Shown here: positions 57,151 to 64,000 of the stretch, piece by piece
Layout: each line of letters opens with the position of its first letter
How positions within the stretch are numbered: position 1 is the stretch's first letter
From: Gammaproteobacteria bacterium LSUCC0057
GTDB lineage: Bacteria > Pseudomonadota > Gammaproteobacteria > Pseudomonadales > Porticoccaceae
Direction: 5' to 3'
DNA: 64,000 bases
NCBI GenBank assembly: GCA_004535795.1
Contig: SPIA01000001.1
Coordinates: 62,001-126,000 of the forward strand
Notes under the pieces: model-generated
The model's database searches: none
Seen by the model: the letters and a program-made list of their open reading frames with translations, nothing else
What the model was told of the DNA's origin: nothing
Made by a program: the position numbers and the translations under genes

Positions 57151-57498
57151 ATGGCGCTGACGGCACTAGTGGCAGTCGCGACGGCAGCGGCACTGCCCAG
57201 CCAAGCAGCGCTTTGGATGGGCGCCGCAGTGGCGGTGGCCCTCTACGAGTGGCGCCGAGTGCAGCCGCTGGTGCAGTTACAGTGCAGGCAGAGCGGTTGG
57301 TATTATCAGTGCGGCGCCGAACGGCCCGCGCAGCCGGTAGTGCTGGCTCTGCAACAATGGATCTACGGGCCGCTACTGCTGCTGTCGCTGCGCCTGCCCG
57401 GGCGCTACTGGCCGACAGTGCTGTGGGTCACTCCGGGGGCGATGGCCGCCGGTGAGTTCCGGCGCCTGTGCAAGGCGCTATTGGTTGGGCGCAACTAG
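57151..57498 (+). CDS. ygfX: YgfX (CptA)-like membrane protein; true start uncertain
   Basis: A protein of at least 115 residues with two helices near its N-terminus ([17 protein letters not shown] and [17 protein letters not shown]) and polar remainder ([30 protein letters not shown]). Position after sdhE, size and the WQIGPSPGLRR sequence just upstream in the same frame identify YgfX, the inner membrane partner of SdhE. The ATG at 57151 would cut off that conserved part; the frame is open upstream and the only plausible start there is the CTG at 57079, which overlaps the sdhE stop (CTGA). The actual CDS may thus begin at 57079. Confidence 0.78.
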   Translation: MALTALVAVATAAALPSQAALWMGAAVAVALYEWRRVQPLVQLQCRQSGWYYQCGAERPAQPVVLALQQWIYGPLLLLSLRLPGRYWPTVLWVTPGAMAAGEFRRLCKALLVGRN

Positions 57499-59117
57499 CG
57501 GCGGCTAATAACAAACTCCTGATCGGCAAAGTTGAGCGGCACCAAGATGGTGTCGCGCGCCAGCGCTGAGAGCTCCGGGTAGTCGAGTGTGTAGTGCAGG
57601 CCGCGGCTCTCGCGGCGCTGTAGCGCACAGCGGATAATCAGCTCAGAGACTGTGGCGAGGTTGCGCAGCTCGAGCAGATCGCGACTGATCTTATAATTGC
57701 TGTAGTACTCTTGAATCTCTTTTTGCAGCAGCTTAATGCGGTGCTCAGCGCGCTCGAGGCGTTTGTTGGTGCGCACGATGCCGACGTAGTCCCACATGAA
57801 GCGGCGCAGCTCGTCCCAGTTGTGTGAGATCACAACATCTTCGTCAGAGGAGGTCACCTGTGACTCATCCCACGGTTTGACAAAATCGGGCGGGCGAATC
57901 GACGGCATCGCCGCATTGATGGCAGCGGCTGCCGAGCGGGCGTAGACCAGACACTCCAACAGCGAGTTGCTGGCCATCCGGTTGGCGCCGTGCAAGCCGG
58001 TGAAGGCGGTCTCACCGACCGCGTAGAGGTTTTGTAAATCAGTGGCGCCACACTCGTCGACCACCACGCCGCCACAGGTGTAGTGGGCCGCCGGTACCAC
58101 CGGTATGGCAGTCTGGGTGATATCGATACCGTAGTTGAGGCAGCTTTTATAGACCGTTGGGAAGTGGCTGGTGATGAAGTCGCTGCCCTTGTGGCTGATA
58201 TCCAAAAACAGACAGTCGGCGCCGAGCCGCTTCATCTCGTGGTCGATGGCGCGGGCGACAATGTCGCGCGGCGCCAGTTCAGCGGCGGGGTGGAAGTTAG
58301 GCATAAAACGGCTGCCATCGGGCAGCAGCAGCTGCGCCCCTTCGCCGCGCAACGCCTCAGTGATCAGCAATGAGTTGGCCCCGGGGTGGTAGAGGCAGGT
58401 GGGGTGGAACTGGTTAAACTCCATATTCGCCACCCGGCAGCCGCGCCGCCAGGCCATGGCGATACCGTCGCCGCTGGCGCCGTCGGCATTGCTGCTGTAA
58501 AGGTAAGCCTTGCTGGCGCCACCGGTGGCGAGTACCACCGAGCGAGCCTGAAACAGTGTGACACTGCCGTCGCTGCGATTGAGGATGTAGGCGCCGCTGC
58601 AGCGGATCTTGCGCGAGTCGTGGTCGGCCTGGGTAACGAGGTCGACGGCGCAGTGGTCCTCAAACACCTCAATGTTGCTCGCTTCGCGGGTGCGTGCGAT
58701 CAGCGTGCCGGTGATCTCGACACCGGTGGCGTCAGCGGTGTGGAGGATGCGCCGGTGACTGTGTCCCCCCTCTTGGGTGAGATGGTAGTCGCCGCTCTCT
58801 TCGCGACGGGTAAACTGCACCCCTTGATCAATCAACCAGCGCACCGCACTGGGGCCGTTTTCGACCACAAAGCGCACCGCCTGCTCATGGCAGAGGCCGG
58901 CGCCGGCGACCAGCGTGTCGTCGATGTGCGCCTGCAGAGAATCGCCCTGGTCAAACACCGCGGCAATACCGCCCTGGGCCAACCATGACGAACCGCTGAT
59001 CAACGGCCCCTTGCTGATCACCGCGACTTGCAGTGAGCTATCGAGTTGCAGCGCCAGCGCCAGTCCGGCAACACCGCTGCCGACAATTAAAACATCGTAG
59101 TTAAGTTGACGAGTCAT
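57495..59117 (-). CDS. nadB: L-aspartate oxidase
   Basis: First enzyme of NAD synthesis from aspartate; FAD-dependent, cytoplasmic. The 540-residue protein has the dinucleotide motif [15 protein letters not shown], the catalytic block [51 protein letters not shown] and the FAD loop [16 protein letters not shown] at 59117 is the conserved start ([13 protein letters not shown]). It is divergent from rpoE, the order found in E. coli and Pseudomonas. nadA and nadC are not in the window. Confidence 0.96.
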   Translation of the reverse strand: MTRQLNYDVLIVGSGVAGLALALQLDSSLQVAVISKGPLISGSSWLAQGGIAAVFDQGDSLQAHIDDTLVAGAGLCHEQAVRFVVENGPSAVRWLIDQGVQFTRREESGDYHLTQEGGHSHRRILHTADATGVEITGTLIARTREASNIEVFEDHCAVDLVTQADHDSRKIRCSGAYILNRSDGSVTLFQARSVVLATGGASKAYLYSSNADGASGDGIAMAWRRGCRVANMEFNQFHPTCLYHPGANSLLITEALRGEGAQLLLPDGSRFMPNFHPAAELAPRDIVARAIDHEMKRLGADCLFLDISHKGSDFITSHFPTVYKSCLNYGIDITQTAIPVVPAAHYTCGGVVVDECGATDLQNLYAVGETAFTGLHGANRMASNSLLECLVYARSAAAAINAAMPSIRPPDFVKPWDESQVTSSDEDVVISHNWDELRRFMWDYVGIVRTNKRLERAEHRIKLLQKEIQEYYSNYKISRDLLELRNLATVSELIIRCALQRRESRGLHYTLDYPELSALARDTILVPLNFADQEFVISRR

Positions 59118-59200
59118 GGAGGCTCTCCGCCTGTGTTCGCGAGGCAGGCATGATAGACTATCCACCGGTTTGGCGCTAAATATCTCTGTCCTGCAGCGCT

Positions 59201-59227
59201 GAACTTAACCGCGGCGGCGTGGTCACA
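59201..59227 (+). promoter_or_regulatory. Candidate sigma-E (RpoE/AlgU) promoter of rpoE
   Basis: GAACTT (59201-59206), 16 bases, then TCACA (59223-59227), 101 bases upstream of the rpoE start codon. GAACTT-N16-TCxxA is the sigma-E/AlgU pattern and autoregulation is usual for rpoE. Confidence 0.6.
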
Positions 59228-59328
59228 GTGGGCTTGTCGGCACAGCCTGTTTTGTCTAGCTGGCCCACAGTTATTGCGCGGGCGTCGGTGCCAATAAGAG
59301 TCGTCAAATAAAATAAGTAGCGAGCTAG

Positions 59329-59937
59329 ATGGTCGATAACAGTAAAGGTGCCAGCCATAGCGGCGACTCAGATGCTCTGCTCGTCGAGCGGGTACAACAC
59401 GGCGACAAACGCGCATTTGATCTGCTCGTGCTGAAATATCAAGGCCGGGTGCAGGCGATTGTCGGCCGTTTTGTGCGCGATCGCGATGAGATTGCCGATG
59501 TCAGCCAAGAGGCCTTCATCAAAGCCTATCGGGCGCTACCTAAATTCCGCGGCGACAGCCAGTTTTACACCTGGCTTTACCGCATAGCGGTTAACTGTGC
59601 GAAAAACTACCTGCTGTCGCGCAGCCGCCGCCCGCCCGGCAGTGATATCGATATGGACGACAGCGAACAGTTCAGCGGCGATCTGCGTCTGGCCGAATTA
59701 GAAAATCCAGAAAATGCGCTGGCGCGCGACCAACTGGCGGCGGCGCTAGAGGCGGTCATAGAAGGGCTGCCGCAGGAGTTGCGCAGCGCGGTGACACTGC
59801 GAGAATACGACGGCTTGAGTTATGAGGAGATCGCCGAGGTGATGAGCTGCCCGGTAGGCACGGTGCGCTCGCGTATTTTCCGTGCCCGCGAAGCGATCGA
59901 GGCAGAGATAGCGCGGGTGCGCAGCGATGTCGAGTAG
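59329..59937 (+). CDS. rpoE: RNA polymerase sigma-E factor (RpoE/AlgU)
   Basis: Extracytoplasmic-function sigma factor for the envelope stress response. The 202-residue protein has region 2 (DLLVLKYQGRVQAIVGRFVR, ADVSQEAFIKAYRALPKFRG and SQFYTWLYRIAVNCAKNYL) and region 4 (LPQELRSAVTLREYDGLSYE, EIAEVMSCPVGTVRSRIFRA). Match over the whole length with E. coli RpoE and P. aeruginosa AlgU. ATG at 59329. First gene of rpoE-rseA-rseB-rseC-degP; a candidate sigma-E promoter precedes it and a second lies in the 141-base gap before rseA. Confidence 0.97.
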   Translation: MVDNSKGASHSGDSDALLVERVQHGDKRAFDLLVLKYQGRVQAIVGRFVRDRDEIADVSQEAFIKAYRALPKFRGDSQFYTWLYRIAVNCAKNYLLSRSRRPPGSDIDMDDSEQFSGDLRLAELENPENALARDQLAAALEAVIEGLPQELRSAVTLREYDGLSYEEIAEVMSCPVGTVRSRIFRAREAIEAEIARVRSDVE

Positions 59938-59976
59938 CGGGCGAGTGACTAAAACCAGAGTTTTTTCGCGGTTTTT

Positions 59977-60003
59977 GAACTTCTCGCCAGCAGCCCGGTC
60001 ATA
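59977..60003 (+). promoter_or_regulatory. Candidate second sigma-E promoter, upstream of rseA
   Basis: GAACTT (59977-59982), 16 bases, TCATA (59999-60003), 76 bases before the rseA ATG. The layout is the same as for the site upstream of rpoE. It would let sigma-E raise its own antisigma factor and the degP protease independently of rpoE transcription. Confidence 0.5.
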
Positions 60004-60078
60004 CCCGTCAACAGTTGATGACAGCCGCTGACAAGCGCTAGTGGCAACCAACAGATTAGCTAAAATTGAGTGCATATT

Positions 60079-60732
60079 ATGACTGAACAGCAACAGCGAC
60101 TTAAGCAGACTCTCTCGGCGCTGGCGGACGGTGAGGCCAACGAGCTCGAGCTGCAGCGCATTTTGCGCGAGCTCGACGGTGACGCTGCGCCGCTGTTGCG
60201 TCAGCGCTGGCAGAGTTACCATCAGCAGCGCGCACTAATGCGCGGCGAGCGCTTTGCCGCCGGCGACATCTCCGCTGCTGTCAGCGCGGCTATCGCTGCT
60301 GAGCCGGCGCACCGCAAGAGCCGCTGGAACTCAGCGCTCGGCTCGCTGTCGCGGGTCGCCGTTGCCGCATCGGTGGCGCTGTTTGCGCTGGTCGCAGTGC
60401 AGCAGTTCGATGGTGTCGGAAATCAGCCACCGGCGTTAGAGTTTGCCCAAGAGAGTTTAGATGCCGACCACTACAATGGCCCGGCACTGCAGTTTCCCAG
60501 CGGTTTTCGCCCCGAGCTCAACGCCCAGACTGTCAGTGCCCGCTCGGCGGGCAGCGACCGCGCCAGCAGCGCAGCGCTGCCGCTCAATGTCGGTATGAGC
60601 GAGGCCGACTACCTGCACAGCCGCAGCTATCTGCTCAATCTGCTCGAGCGCCACCAGCGCCAGTCGGCCAGCATTGCCAACCCGGCGCTATTGCCGGTGA
60701 TGCTGCCGGCGACGCTGCCCAGCGACCGCTAG
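60079..60732 (+). CDS. rseA: Anti-sigma-E factor RseA (MucA)
   Basis: Single-span inner membrane protein that binds and inactivates sigma-E and is degraded by regulated proteolysis. Residues about 1-75 form the RseA N-terminal sigma-binding domain (LKQTLSALADGEANELELQ, WQSYHQQRALMRGE). One helix follows (about 95-112, LSRVAVAASVALFALVAV) and a periplasmic domain of about 105 residues, ending with the hydrophobic LLPVMLPATLPSDR. The ATG at 60079 has only a weak ribosome-binding site; GTG at 60070 is also in frame. Confidence 0.92.
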   Translation: MTEQQQRLKQTLSALADGEANELELQRILRELDGDAAPLLRQRWQSYHQQRALMRGERFAAGDISAAVSAAIAAEPAHRKSRWNSALGSLSRVAVAASVALFALVAVQQFDGVGNQPPALEFAQESLDADHYNGPALQFPSGFRPELNAQTVSARSAGSDRASSAALPLNVGMSEADYLHSRSYLLNLLERHQRQSASIANPALLPVMLPATLPSDR

Positions 60733-60859
60733 CGGCGGCGTTGCCGGGGGTTGAAAAATCTCCCGCAAACACTATGTTTAGTACTACTCTGTAACCATGG
60801 TTGGCGGCGTCTAAATGACGTCGGCCGGCAACAGTGGCAACCCAAGCAGTGGATCAACT

Positions 60860-61873
60860 ATGAGGTTATTTCAGGCGACAAAACGCTTGCGGCGCCAGCT
60901 GTTGGCAGGGCTGACGGCTAGCGCACTGTGTGCGCCGCTGTTGGCCGCCGAGCCCTCGCCGCCGGCGCAAGCGCCCAGCGACCCGCTGCAACTGTTGGCG
61001 GGGGTCACCGACGCCGCTCGGCAACAGCCCTATCGCGGTACCATCGTGTTGGTTCAAGGCGGTGCGCCGCTGTCGATAGCGATTGAGCACCGGCTGGTCG
61101 GTGAGGGCAGCGAGCTGCGTTATGTGGCGCTCGACGGCGCGCCATTTGGTATGCAGTTAGAGTACCCCGACCGCGACTGCCAGGTGTTTGCCGACCCAGT
61201 GGCGAGTTTGGCGCAATTGCCGCAGCGGCCGCTGTTGGCGCAGCTGCCGCTGCAGGAGTACTACCAGGTTGAGTTTCTCGGTGTGCAGCGCGTCGCCGAC
61301 CGCCCCAGCTACGCGTTGGTGGCACTGCCCAAAGACGCTTTGCGCTTTGCCAGGCGGCTGTTTATCGATGCTAAAACCGGTATCTTATTGCGTTCAGAAT
61401 ACCTCTCGGGGCGCGGCCAGCTGCTCGCCTCGAGCCAGTTTATCGCCTTTCACGACAGCGCCGAAGAATTCGCTATTGTTGCCCCTGCGGCCACTCAGGC
61501 GGCGGTGGTGGAGTGTCGCGGTGCACTCGAACAGAGCCAGCGCATCGCCGCCGCCCAGCACTCTAACTGGCGGTTAAATTGGTGGCCGCAAGGCTTTACT
61601 CTGACCGACTACCGGCGCGAACAGAGTGGCTTAGAGAGCTATATGTTCAGCGATGGCTTGGCCCAATTTACCTTTTTTGTCGACCCCGCCAACCCCTTGG
61701 CGGTGGCCTCGATAGGGGGCGCGCGCGGAGCCACCAGCGCGGTGATTCGCCAGCTGCAAGACCCGCGCGGCCAACAGTATACCGTCAGTGTGGTCGGTGA
61801 ACTGCCGCGCGCCGCCGCCGAGCAGATTCTCAGCTCAGTAAAATTCAACCCAGTGCGAGCAGCGACACCGTGA
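60860..61873 (+). CDS. rseB: Sigma-E regulatory protein RseB (MucB)
   Basis: Periplasmic protein that binds RseA and shields it from cleavage until lipids or misfolded LPS release it. The 337-residue protein has a signal peptide (LLAGLTASALCAPLLAA), the LolA-like lipid-binding N-terminal domain (about 35-215; AARQQPYRGTIVLVQGGAPL, FAREFL-like LRFARRLFIDAKTGILLRSE) and the smaller C-terminal domain (about 225-337). ATG at 60860 gives a proper signal peptide; an ATG at 60815 would add a hydrophilic leader. The GTG of rseC overlaps its stop by four bases. Confidence 0.91.
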   Translation: MRLFQATKRLRRQLLAGLTASALCAPLLAAEPSPPAQAPSDPLQLLAGVTDAARQQPYRGTIVLVQGGAPLSIAIEHRLVGEGSELRYVALDGAPFGMQLEYPDRDCQVFADPVASLAQLPQRPLLAQLPLQEYYQVEFLGVQRVADRPSYALVALPKDALRFARRLFIDAKTGILLRSEYLSGRGQLLASSQFIAFHDSAEEFAIVAPAATQAAVVECRGALEQSQRIAAAQHSNWRLNWWPQGFTLTDYRREQSGLESYMFSDGLAQFTFFVDPANPLAVASIGGARGATSAVIRQLQDPRGQQYTVSVVGELPRAAAEQILSSVKFNPVRAATP

Positions 61874-62331
61874 TTACTGAGAGCGGTTGGGTCACCGCAG
61901 TTGAGCCGGGTGCGCTGTGGGTCGAAACCATTCAGCGCTCTACCTGCGATAGCTGCTCGGCCAAAAAAGGGTGCGGTCAACGGGTGTTGGCGCAGTTGGC
62001 TGGGCACACTGCGCAGTTGCGGGTGGCGGTGCCGGCTGGCGAGAAGCGCATTTTCAGTTGCGGCGATGAGGTTGAGATCGGCATTGCCGAGCACGCCGTA
62101 GTCGCCAGTTCTATGCTGGTTTACTTGGCGCCACTGCTGGCAGCGCTGTTGTCGGCGGCGCTGGTCGACACTCTAACCGCCAGCTCGGCGCCGTGGCAGG
62201 CCGCTCTGGTGGTGGCGGCGGCGGCAGCCGGCCTGGCCGCCGGTGGGTTGTGGGTGCGTTTCAAAAGTCGGCGCTGGGCCAGCGACCAGCGCTTTGTGCC
62301 AGTGCTGCTCGGCGCCGCGCCGAGTCGTTGA
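61870..62331 (+). CDS. rseC: RseC/MucC-family protein (SoxR-reducing system)
   Basis: A 153-residue inner membrane protein with a cysteine motif near the N-terminus (Cys26, Cys29 and Cys35 in CDSCSAKKGCGQ) and two helices (about 75-97, SMLVYLAPLLAALLSAALVD, and 103-126). RseC works with the Rnf-type SoxR reducing system and modulates sigma-E. The GTG start overlaps the rseB stop. Followed by degP after 36 bases. Confidence 0.9.
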   Translation: MITESGWVTAVEPGALWVETIQRSTCDSCSAKKGCGQRVLAQLAGHTAQLRVAVPAGEKRIFSCGDEVEIGIAEHAVVASSMLVYLAPLLAALLSAALVDTLTASSAPWQAALVVAAAAAGLAAGGLWVRFKSRRWASDQRFVPVLLGAAPSR

Positions 62332-62367
62332 GAGCCAATCAGTCTTTACACAACAAGGAGTTTTTTT

Positions 62368-63774
62368 GTGGGCAATTCTCGTCAAATGATCATCGCTGTG
62401 CGGCGCCTAACGGTTTCGGCAATGGCCGTGTTGATGCTCGGCTATACGCTCGTCGCCAACGCCGAACTCCCCAATTTTGCCGACCTCATTGAGGAGGTTT
62501 CGCCGGCTGTGGTGAAGATCAATACCGTGCAAAAGGCCAGCCCGACAGCCTCGCGCTCACCCTTTGGCGGCCAGCAGTTGCCGGAGATCTTCCGCGATTT
62601 TTTTGAACGCAGCCAGCCGCCGCAGCGCTCGCGTCCGGCGGTCTCGCTCGGCTCCGGATTTGTGATTAGCGCTGACGGCTATATTTTGACCAACCACCAC
62701 GTGGTTGAGGGGGCCGACGAAATTGTCGTGCGATTTGCCGACCGCGACGAATATACCGCCGAAATAGTCGGCAGCGACCGCCGCTCCGATCTGGCGCTGC
62801 TCAAGATCGAGGCGAAAAATCTGCCGACCTTGAGTTTTGCCGACTCAGAAAAACTGCGTGTTGGCGATTGGGTGGTGGCGATAGGTTCGCCGTTTGGTCT
62901 CGACTACTCTGCCACCGCCGGCATCGTCAGTGCCAAAGGACGCAGCTTGCCAACCGAGCGCGGCGAAAATTACGTACCGTTTATCCAGACCGACGTCGCC
63001 ATTAACCCCGGCAATTCCGGCGGCCCGCTGTTTAATCTCGACGGCGAGGTGGTCGGCATTAACTCGCAGATCTACTCGCGCAGCGGTGGCTCCATCGGGC
63101 TGTCGTTCTCGATTCCGGCACAAGTGGCGCAAGAGGTGGTGGCGCAACTCAAAGCTGTCGGGCGGGTTGAGCGCGGCTGGCTGGGTGTGGTGATGCAAGA
63201 TATCGACAGTGCACTGGCGCAGTCACTCGGGCTCGATCGCCCGCGCGGCGCCTTGATTAATGCCGTCGAGCCCGATGGCCCGGCCGATAAGGGCGGTATT
63301 CAGCCCGGCGATGTCATCGTCGAGTTCGCCGGTAAGGCGATCGTCAACTCCGGCGATCTGCCACATGTGGTCGGCTTGATCGCCCCCGGCGAGCGGGTCG
63401 CGGTGGAGCTCTACCGCGAGGGCAAAAAACGCACCCTCAAGGTCGAAGTGGGTGCGCTCGACGACGACGGTCAGCAGGCCTCGCGCCGCGATGGCAGCGA
63501 CCGTCTGGGGCTGTTGGTAGAGGAGCTCGACGAGCGTCAGTTGCGCGCCCTGCAGCTGCGCGGCGGAGTGGTGATCAGCGAGGTATCGGCCGATTCGCCG
63601 GCGGCAGCCGCGGAGTTGCGGCCGGGCGATATTATTGTCCGTCTCGGCTACAGCCAGCTGCTGACGATCGACGATTATGACCGCGCGGTGGCACAAGCCC
63701 CACAGCAGACCCCAATTTACATGGTCTTCTACCGCCAGGGCCGAGCGATCTCGCGCACCATAATTATCGACTAA
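62368..63774 (+). CDS. degP: Periplasmic serine protease DegP/MucD (HtrA family)
   Basis: Degrades or refolds misfolded periplasmic proteins. The 468-residue protein has a signal peptide (LTVSAMAVLMLGYTLVANA), a trypsin-like domain with the triad His111 (TNHHVVEGADE), Asp141 (SDLALLKIE) and Ser217 (GNSGGPLF), and two PDZ domains (about 265-355 and 375-465; GWLGVVMQDIDSALAQSLGL and RLGLLVEELDERQLRALQLR). The length suits MucD/DegQ. GTG at 62368 with AAGGAG seven bases upstream. Last gene of the sigma-E operon. Confidence 0.96.
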   Translation: MGNSRQMIIAVRRLTVSAMAVLMLGYTLVANAELPNFADLIEEVSPAVVKINTVQKASPTASRSPFGGQQLPEIFRDFFERSQPPQRSRPAVSLGSGFVISADGYILTNHHVVEGADEIVVRFADRDEYTAEIVGSDRRSDLALLKIEAKNLPTLSFADSEKLRVGDWVVAIGSPFGLDYSATAGIVSAKGRSLPTERGENYVPFIQTDVAINPGNSGGPLFNLDGEVVGINSQIYSRSGGSIGLSFSIPAQVAQEVVAQLKAVGRVERGWLGVVMQDIDSALAQSLGLDRPRGALINAVEPDGPADKGGIQPGDVIVEFAGKAIVNSGDLPHVVGLIAPGERVAVELYREGKKRTLKVEVGALDDDGQQASRRDGSDRLGLLVEELDERQLRALQLRGGVVISEVSADSPAAAAELRPGDIIVRLGYSQLLTIDDYDRAVAQAPQQTPIYMVFYRQGRAISRTIIID

Positions 63775-63871
63775 ACGGGCCGCTTTAGCAGCGCTGCGGC
63801 GCGCGGCCACTGGCGGGTGGCATGCGTTGCCTCAAGCGCTGTAATGGTGTGCGTTGCGCGCGCAAATAGGC

Positions 63872-63877
63872 TAGAAT
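63872..63877 (+). promoter_or_regulatory. Candidate -10 element of the lepA promoter
   Basis: TAGAAT (63872-63877) lies 33 bases before the lepA start. No good -35 hexamer is found at 16-18 bases, so this is tentative. Confidence 0.3.
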
Positions 63878-63909
63878 TTGCCACCTTTTTTCTAGAGCAT
63901 CCCAGCACC

Positions 63910-64000
63910 GTGTCAGATCTCTCGCATATCCGCAATTTTTCTATCATCGCCCATATCGATCACGGCAAATCGACCATTGCTGACCGCTTTATACAGCATT
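63910..64000 (+). CDS. lepA: Elongation factor 4 (LepA), N-terminal part, cut by the window end
   Basis: The frame from the GTG at 63910 reads [20 protein letters not shown] and then [10 protein letters not shown] up to the right edge. This is the LepA start with the G1 P-loop (AHIDHGKST) of a translational GTPase, which binds ribosomes and acts in translation under stress. Only 30 codons are present. lepA follows the sigma-E operon in Pseudomonas and many other gammaproteobacteria, which confirms the call. Confidence 0.95.
   Translation, partial: MSDLSHIRNFSIIAHIDHGKSTIADRFIQH

Noticed and set aside
1-64000. CRISPR arrays, tRNA or rRNA genes, transposases, integrases and phage genes
   Set aside because: None recognised on either strand; coding density with core genes is continuous and no regularly spaced repeats were seen.

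Overview
The window looks like a chromosomal segment of a free-living, aerobic, probably marine gammaproteobacterium near the Pseudomonadales/Cellvibrionales. Reasons: the rpoE(algU)-rseA(mucA)-rseB(mucB)-rseC(mucC)-degP(mucD)-lepA order with nadB divergent upstream, the sdhE-ygfX pair divergent from ygfZ, a class II ribonucleotide reductase split into nrdJa and nrdJb as in Pseudomonas, heme A synthase, and high GC (about 68% in a sampled line of a housekeeping gene). The genus cannot be fixed from sequence alone. I saw no rRNA, tRNA, CRISPR array, prophage or insertion sequence.

Layout. 1-5.4 kb: tail of a membrane protein, a coiled-coil membrane protein, class I fumarase, an OmpA-family protein and exonuclease I. 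5.4-9.7 kb: a tightly coupled run pyrB - PlsC-like acyltransferase - dinG. 9.7-16.9 kb: deaD, two SDR dehydrogenases, pdxH, greB, aidB-type flavoprotein and a DUF2721-type membrane protein. 17-19 kb: a large secreted choice-of-anchor-I lipoprotein behind a candidate array of Pho-box half sites. 19-25.9 kb: methyltransferase, thioesterase, nrdJb/nrdJa with a NrdR-like box, then trpBA.

25.98-39.34 kb (minus strand) is the most unusual region: 13 tightly packed genes, almost all envelope proteins. They include a MotA/TolQ/ExbB-type channel, two VWA proteins whose single N-terminal helix carries a TolR/ExbD-like Asp, a TPR protein ending in a TonB-C-like segment, a PEGA/SUMF1 (formylglycine-enzyme-like) protein without the active-site cysteines, a CsgG-like periplasmic protein, two lipoproteins, an M48 protease and a parvulin-like protein. 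I read it as a proton-motive-force-driven envelope machine that I do not recognise as a described system.

39.5-44.4 kb: an AGXT-type aminotransferase converges on an operon of NhaC antiporter, an animal-type glutaminyl cyclase-like M28 protein and an M20 amidohydrolase. 44.5-49.2 kb (visibly AT-richer in part): a metal-uptake locus of outer-membrane barrel, FTR1 permease, cupredoxin, sensor kinase, response regulator and TPR protein. 49.2-52.9 kb: a four-gene putative biosynthetic operon (thermostable-hemolysin/GNAT-like protein, AMP-ligase, heme-oxygenase-like diiron enzyme, SDR). 53-64 kb is core genome again: cytochrome c, ctaA, ung, ygfZ, sdhE-ygfX, nadB and the sigma-E operon with two candidate sigma-E promoters, ending in the first 30 codons of lepA.
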